From an uncultured Oscillospiraceae bacterium (GTDB lineage Bacteria > Bacillota > Clostridia > Oscillospirales > Oscillospiraceae), in assembly GCA_934567115.1 (NCBI GenBank), contig CAKTJA010000064.1, forward strand, positions 1-7,395: DNA of 7,395 nucleotides, in the 5' to 3' direction. The notes below the pieces were generated by a model, which was given only the letters and a program-made list of their open reading frames with translations, was not told where the DNA came from and searched no databases. Position numbers and translations under genes: made by a program. Shown one piece after another: positions 1 through 5,284 of the stretch; positions within the stretch are counted from its first letter, which is position 1, and each line of letters begins with the position of its first letter.

Positions 1-126
1 CGCTGGGCCTGCGTCGGCGGCGTGATCAACGGTACGTCGAGCAATACGCTCTCTCCGCGCAGCACCGCAACGCGCGCGGAGGCGGCGACCATGATGATGC
101 GCTTCCTTGCGGGAAAAAGCGTTTGA
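1..126 (+). CDS. C-terminal end of an SLH-domain surface protein (5' truncated by the window)
   Basis: The reading frame is open from the first base and stops at TGA 124-126, giving 41 residues that end ..MMMRFLAGKSV. The pattern GVINGT, then about seven residues, then LSPRSTATRAEAATMMMRFL is the second half of an S-layer homology repeat: the G-[IL]-[IV]-x-G turn, then the conserved TR-x-[EQ]-A helix. SLH repeats, usually three in tandem, anchor exported proteins to pyruvylated secondary cell-wall polymer in Gram-positive bacteria. Here the repeat is at the extreme C-terminus, so the cargo domain would lie upstream of the window. What that domain does cannot be seen. The phospholipase gene begins 72 bp downstream on the same strand with only a hairpin between, so co-transcription is possible. 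Confidence 0.85.
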   Translation, partial: RWACVGGVINGTSSNTLSPRSTATRAEAATMMMRFLAGKSV

Positions 127-135
127 GCAGTCCGG

Positions 136-161
136 CAGGAGGGGCGGAAACGCCCCTCCTG
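136..161 (+). terminator. GC-rich hairpin after the SLH gene (weak terminator or intercistronic hairpin)
   Basis: An 11-bp perfect stem (136-146 with 151-161, CAGGAGGGGCG / CGCCCCTCCTG) is closed by a GAAA tetraloop and starts 9 bp after the stop codon. The downstream sequence, AGAAGGAGCTTTCG, has no proper U-tract. It could be a weak or Rho-assisted terminator or a 3'-end-stabilising hairpin. I see no clear promoter between it and the phospholipase start, so some read-through may be needed for that gene. Confidence 0.55.
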
Positions 162-188
162 AGAAGGAGCTTTCGCATCACAGAGAAT

Positions 189-192
189 GGAG
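189..192 (+). promoter_or_regulatory. Ribosome binding site that decides the phospholipase start
   Basis: GGAG at 189-192 lies 6 nt before ATG 199, ideal spacing. The earlier in-frame ATG at 187 overlaps this GGAG and its nearest purine-rich motif (AAGGAG, 164-169) is 17 nt away. The start at 199 also gives a typical signal peptide beginning MKKRLF. Confidence 0.6.
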
Positions 193-198
193 TTGACT

Positions 199-2328
199 AT
201 GAAAAAACGTTTATTCAGTATGCTGCTGGCTGCCGCCATGCTGCTGCCCCTGCTTCCGATGCAGGCGCAGGCGGCTGATACGGTGGTGAAGGACTACGTT
301 CAAAACGGCGATTTCTGCGTGATCTCCCCGGCGGAGAGGTGGAGTGGAAATAATCGCGTCCCGACGACTACCTCGGAGTGGGAGCTGTGCATGGAGGGCG
401 CGAACTACGGTTCGAACGGAAAAAAGATCCACCTTTACAAGTACGGGACCACGAGCGAGTTCCGCATCGACAGCTATTCGAACGGGATCTTCCGCTTTAA
501 GACCTACAGCTTTCAGGGTACGGAGGGCTACTGCTGGGATGTTAAGGGCAAGAAGGAAGACCCGGGTACTGTGATCCACGTCTGGTCGGACAGCGGACAG
601 CCGACAAAGAAATTCTGCCTGATCGAGGACGGCGACGGCGACGGAGAGACCTTCTATATTAAAAACGTACAAGCAAAGAAATTTATTGCACCAAAAAATT
701 ATTTTAAGGGAAATAATTCCGAAACCAAGGGGTCGAACTGGGATAGTAATAAGACAGAGGTCGTCCTTTCGACGACGCCCTTCCGCTGGCGCGTTCAGGT
801 CATCAACCGCGACGCGGCGAAGAACGACAAGTACGCGAACTGGATGGGGCGGCTTCCCGACGACCGGTATCTTTCTTCGATCAACATTCCCGGCACGCAC
901 GACTCGGCCACGACCAATATCTCCATCTCTTCTGAGTTTAGTATGTACGAGTGCCAGAAGTACTTCATCATTCAGCAGCTCTATTCGGGGATCCGCTGTC
1001 TGGATATTCGAACCAAGAAGAGCGGTAATCAGTTTGTTCTGCATCACGGATCCGGAATATGTAAAAATCCATCGTATGATGGCGGTGGCACAAAGACGCT
1101 GCGACATGTGTTCGATCAGATCATCGGCTTTTTGAAGGAGCACCCGACGGAGACCGTGGTCATGACGCTGAAGCTTGACGACAGCAAGCATGCCAAGGAC
1201 CTTGCGAATTTCCTGCTTGGCTATATTGAGGACAATAAGACCAAGGACTACTTCTATCAGTGGTGGTCGAACCCGGAAAAAACGGATATTGCAACGGCCA
1301 GAAAGGGCATGCAAAGCCCCACGCTGGGTCAGACGCGCGGCAAGATCGTGATCCTCAGCCGCGCACAGTTCGCGGACCTTAAACTTGATGGTTCAAAGCA
1401 GAAGCTGGTCTGCTCCTACGCGGGACCGGACGTGAGCATGTGGGACGACGAGCTCACGGATAAGCTGATCTATTCGCAGGAGATCACAAAAGACAGCGGC
1501 GTGAGCGTCATGGTGCAGGACGCGTATCAGGCTACCGCTGACCAGAAGAAGGTGCATCTGTACAACACGGTGGCGCAGCTCAACGGGAATCTGGCGAACG
1601 CGCCGACGGTCGATGAGAAGGCGTTTGTGTTCAACTATACCAGCTCCTCGTTTTCAATCTCGAAATCGAACTATGCAACGCCGCACTCGATAGCAGAGTC
1701 GCTGAATAACTTCATCCAGAATGACCAGCTTTTCACCGCGGGAAGTCAGGCGGCGCTGCGAAACCCGCGCACCGGCTATGTGATCATGGACTACGTCGAT
1801 AAGCAGCTTGCAAGGCGCATCATCGACCGTAACGATTTCTCGAGCAGCAGCGAACGGGAGACCTATAAGATCACCTATGTGAAAAACGGCGGTGTGATCG
1901 AGAACGAGGCGAATTATACCTCCTACAGCTATGGAGAATCTCTGGTTCTGCCCACGCCGACGAAGCCGGGGTATCAGTTCGAACGCTGGTATTATCCGGA
2001 TGAGATGTTCAAATTTTTAAAACACACGGCAACCGCCACCGGATTGTTTGATTCGGGGAACAAGGTTTACTATGCTGAGTGGACAAAGGCCCCCTCCGTG
2101 ACGTACTCCGTGGACTACCGCACGAACGGCGGCAGGATCGAGAATGAGGAGAACTATACCACCTATACGGTGGGGACGAAGCTGACACTTCCCACGCCGG
2201 TAAGAGACGGCTATCAGTTCATGGGCTGGTACACGGATTCGAGCTTTGTGAACGGCCGTGTTACGGCGATTCTCGCAGGCACAACCGGAGACTGCGTCTA
2301 CTACGCAAAATGGAAGGAGAATTTTTAA
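199..2328 (+). CDS. Secreted phosphatidylinositol-specific phospholipase C with ricin-like region and two InlB B repeats
   Basis: This exported enzyme of 709 residues should cleave phosphatidylinositol, and possibly GPI anchors, to diacylglycerol and inositol cyclic phosphate. Residues 1-25 form a signal peptide (MKKR, a Leu/Ala core, then AQA before the likely cut). Roughly 55-200 resembles a ricin-type beta-trefoil: CWDV at 112-115, a GTVIHVW strand, and a second FYIKNVQAKKF strand. The PI-PLC X domain runs about 215-545. By comparison with the Bacillus cereus enzyme, H234 and D235 (GTHDSA), R271 (CLDIR), H283 (VLHHG) and D531 (VIMDYV) match His32, Asp33, Arg69, His82 and Asp274, so the site looks intact. 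Two InlB B (Listeria-Bacteroides) repeats at about 556-632 and 634-709 share KNGG/TNGG, ENExNYT, LPTP and GYQFxxWY motifs and are probably adhesive or wall-associated. The protein is much longer than the roughly 300-residue Bacillus and Listeria enzymes because of these modules. An alternative start at 187 adds MELT. Family assignment is confident; the physiological substrate is inference. Confidence 0.9.
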   Translation: MKKRLFSMLLAAAMLLPLLPMQAQAADTVVKDYVQNGDFCVISPAERWSGNNRVPTTTSEWELCMEGANYGSNGKKIHLYKYGTTSEFRIDSYSNGIFRFKTYSFQGTEGYCWDVKGKKEDPGTVIHVWSDSGQPTKKFCLIEDGDGDGETFYIKNVQAKKFIAPKNYFKGNNSETKGSNWDSNKTEVVLSTTPFRWRVQVINRDAAKNDKYANWMGRLPDDRYLSSINIPGTHDSATTNISISSEFSMYECQKYFIIQQLYSGIRCLDIRTKKSGNQFVLHHGSGICKNPSYDGGGTKTLRHVFDQIIGFLKEHPTETVVMTLKLDDSKHAKDLANFLLGYIEDNKTKDYFYQWWSNPEKTDIATARKGMQSPTLGQTRGKIVILSRAQFADLKLDGSKQKLVCSYAGPDVSMWDDELTDKLIYSQEITKDSGVSVMVQDAYQATADQKKVHLYNTVAQLNGNLANAPTVDEKAFVFNYTSSSFSISKSNYATPHSIAESLNNFIQNDQLFTAGSQAALRNPRTGYVIMDYVDKQLARRIIDRNDFSSSSERETYKITYVKNGGVIENEANYTSYSYGESLVLPTPTKPGYQFERWYYPDEMFKFLKHTATATGLFDSGNKVYYAEWTKAPSVTYSVDYRTNGGRIENEENYTTYTVGTKLTLPTPVRDGYQFMGWYTDSSFVNGRVTAILAGTTGDCVYYAKWKENF

Positions 2329-2369
2329 CCGACTGAAAGCGTGAGGACATGGCTCCGACACCGTAAGAA

Positions 2370-2399
2370 AGACGGCGGACACGAATGTGTCCGCCGTCT
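2370..2399. terminator. Bidirectional terminator hairpin between convergent genes
   Basis: A perfect 13-bp stem (2370-2382 with 2387-2399, AGACGGCGGACAC / GTGTCCGCCGTCT) closed by GAAT lies 42 bp after the phospholipase stop and about 90 bp beyond the stop of the convergent minus-strand hydrolase. On the minus strand it is followed by TTCTTAC; on the plus strand no U-tract follows. It fits a shared terminator, better formed for the minus-strand gene. The rest of 2329-2489 shows nothing I can assign. Confidence 0.7.
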
Positions 2400-2489
2400 C
2401 AGCGTGTCGGGAGGATTTCGCAAGAAAGAACCGGGCTTTCCCTGATAACATCTATTCAAAAACTTGATGGTGCGGGCCGCGGGGGAGCC

Positions 2490-3227
2490 TTACGCTCCGC
2501 CCGACGCGCGGATGAAGGCCGAGAACAGCTTTTGCTGCACCGCGTCGCCGCCCATCATCTCGGGGTGCCACTGCACGCCGAGGAAGAAACGCTCCGTTCC
2601 CAGCTCGACAGCCTCGATCACGCCGTCCCCGCTCCGCGCGGAGATCACGCCCCGGCCGGGCGTGCGGACCGCCTGATGGTGGAAGGAGTTGACGTGCAGC
2701 GTTTGCAGTCCGGTGACGCGCTGCAGCAGCGAGCCGTCCGTTGTCGTGACCGCGTGCGAGGGAAGCTCGCGCGGGACGGAGAGAAGAGCGTGGTTTTCGT
2801 AGCCGGCGGCGGGCAGGTGCTGCCAAAGCGTTCCGCCCAGCGCCACGCCGACGATCTGACAGCCCCGGCAGACGCCGAACAGGGGCTTGTCCGTTTCCGT
2901 CAGCACACGCGTCGTCAGCGCGAGGTCAAAACGGTCGCGCTCGGGCAGAAGCTTTCCGCAGTGCTCGGCCTTCTCGCCGTAAAGCTCCGGTGAGATATCG
3001 TTTCCTCCGGTGATGAGGAACCCGTCGCACAGACCGGCATAGCGCGCGATCACCGCTTCGTCCGCGGTCATCGGGAGCAGCAGCGCCGCGCCGCCCGCCC
3101 GCTCGACGGAGCGCACATAGTCCGCCGCCAGAAGGTGCCAGTCCTGTCCGGGCGCGGCGATCCCCTCCTCCACGGTCGCCGGGATCGCTTCCATATAATT
3201 GCAGGTCACGCCGATCAAAGGCTTCAT
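2490..3227 (-). CDS. Gamma-glutamyl-gamma-aminobutyrate hydrolase family / class I glutamine amidotransferase-like protein (peptidase C26)
   Basis: The 245-residue product, MKPLIGVTCNY to ASGGA, has the full C26 pattern: N-terminal IGVT, LITGGNDISPELYG (71-84), a nucleophile elbow GVCRGCQ with C120, the following ALGGTLWQ, VNSFHHQAV (179-187), DGVIEAVE (201-208) and GVQWHPE with H221 and E223 completing the Cys-His-Glu triad. Length matches the family (about 240-255). Characterised members such as E. coli PuuD hydrolyse gamma-glutamyl-GABA in putrescine catabolism, but no other polyamine genes are in the window, so the substrate is open; a general gamma-glutamyl hydrolase is equally possible. 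The start at 3227 is chosen because IGVT should be near the N-terminus and GGGAGGGG lies 7 nt upstream. An in-frame ATG 63 bp further upstream (3288-3290) overlaps the -35 box of the gene's promoter, so it would precede the predicted transcript start. The gene is transcribed alone, divergently from tetR. Confidence 0.88.
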   Translation of the reverse strand: MKPLIGVTCNYMEAIPATVEEGIAAPGQDWHLLAADYVRSVERAGGAALLLPMTADEAVIARYAGLCDGFLITGGNDISPELYGEKAEHCGKLLPERDRFDLALTTRVLTETDKPLFGVCRGCQIVGVALGGTLWQHLPAAGYENHALLSVPRELPSHAVTTTDGSLLQRVTGLQTLHVNSFHHQAVRTPGRGVISARSGDGVIEAVELGTERFFLGVQWHPEMMGGDAVQQKLFSAFIRASGGA

Positions 3228-3234
3228 CGCAGGT

Positions 3235-3242
3235 CCCCTCCC
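3235..3242 (-). promoter_or_regulatory. Ribosome binding site of the C26 hydrolase
   Basis: On the minus strand GGGAGGGG ends 7 nt before ATG 3227-3225. It supports this start over the upstream in-frame ATG at 3290-3288. Confidence 0.65.
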
Positions 3243-3261
3243 TGATTCAAAGGATGCTTTT

Positions 3262-3290
3262 TTTATAGCGGCTTGCTGGCGCGCTGTCAA
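3262..3290 (-). promoter_or_regulatory. Sigma-A-type promoter of the C26 hydrolase
   Basis: On the minus strand TTGACA (3290-3285) and TATAAA (3267-3262) are separated by exactly 17 bp, a near-consensus housekeeping promoter. Transcription should start near 3255, giving a leader of about 28 nt that includes the ribosome binding site. Neither putative TetR operator overlaps it, so this gene may be constitutive. Confidence 0.8.
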
Positions 3291-3331
3291 GACATATTTT
3301 TATTTTCCTCCAAAATCAGACGGGCAAAAAT

Positions 3332-3350
3332 TTTTGAATATCATTCAAAA
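3332..3350. promoter_or_regulatory. Palindromic putative TetR operator, upstream copy
   Basis: TTTTGAAT-ATC-ATTCAAAA is a perfect 8-bp inverted repeat with a 3-nt centre at 3341. Its 15-bp core (3334-3348) fits TTGA-N7-TCAA, shared with a second site at 3385-3399. It lies just upstream of the tetR -35 box, centred near -51. TetR regulators usually bind such palindromes next to their own genes; the assignment to this TetR is inference from proximity and the repeated pattern. Confidence 0.5.
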
Positions 3351-3356
3351 TTATGC

Positions 3357-3385
3357 TTGCAATTTTGGAAGACAGCGTATATAAT
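3357..3385 (+). promoter_or_regulatory. Sigma-A-type promoter of tetR and the bactofilin-like gene
   Basis: TTGCAA (3357-3362) and a perfect TATAAT (3380-3385) are 17 bp apart. The start point is expected near 3392, giving a leader of about 27 nt. The promoter is bracketed by the two TTGA-N7-TCAA sites, one upstream of -35 and one from the end of the -10 box over the start point, as expected for autorepression. Confidence 0.82.
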
Positions 3386-3399
3386 TGAGCGCAGTTCAA
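3385..3399. promoter_or_regulatory. Putative TetR operator, downstream copy over the transcription start
   Basis: TTGAGCGCAGTTCAA matches TTGA-N7-TCAA like the site at 3334-3348, although its inner bases pair imperfectly. It overlaps the last base of the -10 box and is centred on the predicted start point at about 3392, where a bound repressor would block RNA polymerase. The two sites are 51 bp apart. Confidence 0.42.
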
Positions 3400-3418
3400 A
3401 AAAGAGGGGAGGAGAAAA

Positions 3419-4030
3419 ATGGCAAGAAAGCAGATGATCGAGGGCGGCACAAAGCGGCGGATCATGGAAGTCGGCGGCCGCATGATCTTCGAGAAGGGAT
3501 ACGAGGGCGCGGGCATCCGGGCGATCATGCGTGAGGTCGGCGGCGAGGTCGGACTTTTCTATTACTACTATAAGACGAAGGACGATCTGTTTACCGACGT
3601 GCTCGATCATTTTTTTGAGCCGTACCGCCGGGACTTTGAGCGGCTGGCGGCGGAGGCGCACGAAAGACCGCATCAGGCGCTGCTGCGTTTTTTCGTTTAC
3701 ATCAAGCGGCGCGTGCGCGAGTTTCGGGCGCTCTATGCGGGCAGCATGCACCGGACGGTCCGCTGGGCGATCCGCGAGCAGACGCTGACCGAGATCGAGC
3801 CGTATCTTGAGCACATTCTCGGCACGCTGATCGAAAACGGCGCGAAGCCGACGATGGACGCGCATACGATGGCGATCTTTCTCTCGCACGGGGTGGGAAG
3901 CTGCATCCTGCACGAGGACGCCGACTGGGTGGACCTTGCGACGGACGACGTTCGGCGGACGGTCAACCTTATCATGGGCCTCGATGAGGAGACCTCGAAA
4001 AAAATGTTTGAAAACGCGGTCACGAAATGA
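3419..4030 (+). CDS. TetR/AcrR family transcriptional regulator
   Basis: The product is 203 residues, typical for TetR. Helix 1 lies around residues 12-26 (IMEVGGRMIFEKGY), followed by the helix-turn-helix at about 31-51, ending in GLFYYYYKTKDDLF, the family's recognition-helix signature (usual form GTFYHYFKSKEDL). The helical C-terminal half (about 65-190) would bind ligand and dimerise; it gives no clue to the ligand. GGGGAGGAG sits 4-5 nt before the ATG. The gene has its own strong promoter flanked by two candidate operators, so it probably represses itself and, by read-through, the membrane protein gene that follows after 30 bp. The divergent hydrolase promoter carries no such site. A 10-bp hairpin spans the stop codon. 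Regulator class is confident, target is inference. Confidence 0.92.
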   Translation: MARKQMIEGGTKRRIMEVGGRMIFEKGYEGAGIRAIMREVGGEVGLFYYYYKTKDDLFTDVLDHFFEPYRRDFERLAAEAHERPHQALLRFFVYIKRRVREFRALYAGSMHRTVRWAIREQTLTEIEPYLEHILGTLIENGAKPTMDAHTMAIFLSHGVGSCILHEDADWVDLATDDVRRTVNLIMGLDEETSKKMFENAVTK

Positions 4031-4043
4031 ACGCCGCGTTTTC
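4010..4043 (+). repeat. Intercistronic hairpin spanning the tetR stop codon
   Basis: A 10-bp perfect stem (4010-4019 with 4034-4043, GAAAACGCGG / CCGCGTTTTC) has a 14-nt loop containing the tetR stop TGA (4028-4030). The 3' arm ends directly before the Shine-Dalgarno sequence of the next gene (4044-4050). It may tune read-through, RNA processing or translation of the downstream gene. There is no U-tract beyond the four Ts in the stem, so it is not a standard terminator. Confidence 0.45.
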
Positions 4044-4050
4044 GGAAGGG
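4044..4050 (+). promoter_or_regulatory. Ribosome binding site of the bactofilin-like gene
   Basis: GGAAGGG precedes three in-frame ATGs at 4052, 4055 and 4061. Spacing of 1 and 4 nt makes the first two poor, and 10 nt to the third is acceptable, so 4061 is preferred. Confidence 0.5.
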
Positions 4051-4060
4051 AATGATGATC

Positions 4061-5191
4061 ATGAAGAAAATAGGTAAGGGAATTTTGCTCTCTCTGCTGA
4101 TGTGCCTGCTGCTGACGGCGGCGGCGGTCCCGGCCCGCGCCGGCTTCGGCGGGGCGGAGGTGTTCGCCTCGGACACGGTTTCCGGGGAGTACGACAGCTC
4201 GCTGTTCGCGGCGGGCGAGACGGTGAGCAGCGGGGCCAACGTGAACGGCGTGCTGCTGGCGGCGGGCAACACCGTCAAGGTGGACGGCGGCAGCGACTAC
4301 GTTCTGGCGGCGGGGCGGAACGTTTTGCTCGGCGAGCTGACGCGGAACGACGCGTTCCTCGCGGGCTATGACGTTTCCGTGACGGGCGGCGTCGAGCGCG
4401 ACGTCTTTGCGGCGGGCAACATCATCCGCGTTTCCGGAAGCGTGGGCCGCAGCCTTTACGCGACCGGCAGTACGGTCCATATCAACGGCGAGATCGGCGG
4501 AAACGTCTACATCGACGCGGAGAAGATCCTGATCGACAACGACGCTTCGATCGGAGGGACGCTGCGTTACAACAGCGGCGCCGAGATCTCCGCGCCCGCC
4601 TCCGTGCTTGCAAAGGCGGAGACTTATGCGGGGACGGAGTCTGCCGCGCCCGAGGCGGGCGAGAGCTTTGGCTATCAGCTGCTCGACAGGGTGCTGAGCG
4701 GGGTCGGCGTTGCGGCGATCGCTCTGCTGCTGCTTCTGATCACGCCGCTGTGGGAGACGCTGGACCGCAAGTATGTCGGCGCGCCCTTCGCGGAGTACGC
4801 AAAGGCCTTCGGGATCGGCTTCGCGGTTCTGGCGGCTGTGCCGCTGGCGGCGATCCTTCTGATGATCTCCCGCGTCGGGCTGCGGCTTTCGTTCATCCTG
4901 CTGCTGCTTTATATCGCGGCGATCATGGCGGCGCCCGTGTTCCTCAGCTTTTTCCTTGGCGCGCTGCTTTGGCGCGAGGCGATGAAAAAGGCTCCCTGCT
5001 ATTGGGCGGAGCTGCTGCTCGGCGTGCTGCTCTGGCGCGTCGCGGCGTCCGTTCCGGTCGCGTCCTTCGCGGTGGGGCTGGTCACCGTTCCGCTCGGCGT
5101 GGGAGTGCTCACGCTGCTGCTCGGCAAGCGGAGGAACAGGGATACTCGGTTTTCGCAGATGCTTGACGCGGGGACCGGGGACGGTGTATAA
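4061..5191 (+). CDS. Extracytoplasmic bactofilin-like (polymer-forming) protein with C-terminal multispanning membrane domain
   Basis: This 376-residue product starts with a signal peptide (MKKIGKG, a Leu-rich core, VPARA ending at 27). Residues about 33-175 consist of seven to eight imperfect repeats of about 17 residues, each of the form [LVF]xAAGxxVxVxGxVxx (for example LFAAGETV, VLLAAGNTV, DVFAAGNIIRV, SLYATGSTV, NVYIDAEKI). This is the right-handed beta-solenoid pattern of bactofilins and related polymer-forming proteins. A linker (176-210) leads to a hydrophobic domain with about five membrane helices near 211-231, 249-269, 274-304 and a longer stretch 315-355 that should hold two. The tail is short and charged (KRRNRD). 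Canonical bactofilins are cytoplasmic; with a signal peptide the solenoid here would face outside. It follows tetR by 30 bp and is probably in the same operon. The stop TAA is part of the -10 box of the galE promoter. Exact function is unknown; a membrane stress or envelope-scaffold role is inference. Confidence 0.75.
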   Translation: MKKIGKGILLSLLMCLLLTAAAVPARAGFGGAEVFASDTVSGEYDSSLFAAGETVSSGANVNGVLLAAGNTVKVDGGSDYVLAAGRNVLLGELTRNDAFLAGYDVSVTGGVERDVFAAGNIIRVSGSVGRSLYATGSTVHINGEIGGNVYIDAEKILIDNDASIGGTLRYNSGAEISAPASVLAKAETYAGTESAAPEAGESFGYQLLDRVLSGVGVAAIALLLLLITPLWETLDRKYVGAPFAEYAKAFGIGFAVLAAVPLAAILLMISRVGLRLSFILLLLYIAAIMAAPVFLSFFLGALLWREAMKKAPCYWAELLLGVLLWRVAASVPVASFAVGLVTVPLGVGVLTLLLGKRRNRDTRFSQMLDAGTGDGV

Positions 5192-5192
5192 T
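5163..5192 (+). promoter_or_regulatory. Promoter of galE overlapping the upstream stop codon
   Basis: TTGACG (5163-5168) and a perfect TATAAT (5187-5192) are 18 bp apart. The TAA inside TATAAT (5189-5191) is the stop codon of the bactofilin-like gene. Transcription would begin near 5199, giving a leader of about 85 nt for galE, so galE can be expressed independently of the tetR operon. Confidence 0.65.
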
Positions 5193-5203
5193 TAAAAAAC
5201 ACA

Positions 5204-5239
5204 GCGCTCAGGCTCGGCCGGTCGGTCGGGCCTGAGTGC
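5204..5239 (+). terminator. Stem-loop between the bactofilin-like gene and galE (terminator or 5'-leader hairpin)
   Basis: A 13-bp stem with two G-U pairs (5207-5219 with 5224-5236, CTCAGGCTCGGCC / GGTCGGGCCTGAG) has a GGTC loop, and three more pairs (one G-U) extend it to 5204-5239. It is only 12 bp after the stop codon, yet no U-tract follows on the plus strand. On the minus strand GTGTTTTTTAAT follows, although no minus-strand gene is seen there. Because it begins about 5 nt after the predicted galE start point, it would cap the 5' end of the galE mRNA. Confidence 0.5.
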
Positions 5240-5284
5240 GTAAGAGACATACCCGCCCTGCGGCGGAGAGGAGGAGAGCGGAGG

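Noticed and set aside
211..1314. Minus-strand open frame of 367 codons opposite the phospholipase
   Set aside because: It lies antisense to a clear PI-PLC with intact motifs, has Arg/Val/Leu-biased composition and no recognisable domain. It is a frame left open by GC-rich codon use.
2481..2501. GGAGC / GCTCC hairpin over the hydrolase stop codon on the minus strand
   Set aside because: Only 5 bp of stem and no U-tract; easily chance in GC-rich DNA, and a better terminator lies at 2370-2399.
2385..2993. Plus-strand open frame of 202 codons opposite the C26 hydrolase
   Set aside because: The minus strand has the catalytic Cys-His-Glu pattern, a ribosome binding site and a promoter. The plus frame overlaps a terminator and has no motif.
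3225..3290. Longer hydrolase start at ATG 3290-3288
   Set aside because: It overlaps the -35 box, precedes the predicted transcript start and would add 21 residues before the conserved IGVT strand; a much better ribosome binding site serves ATG 3227.
3341..4480. Minus-strand open frame of 379 codons opposite tetR and the bactofilin-like gene
   Set aside because: It spans two real genes on the other strand and their promoter and is rich in Arg/His/Ala without domain pattern. It is a shadow.
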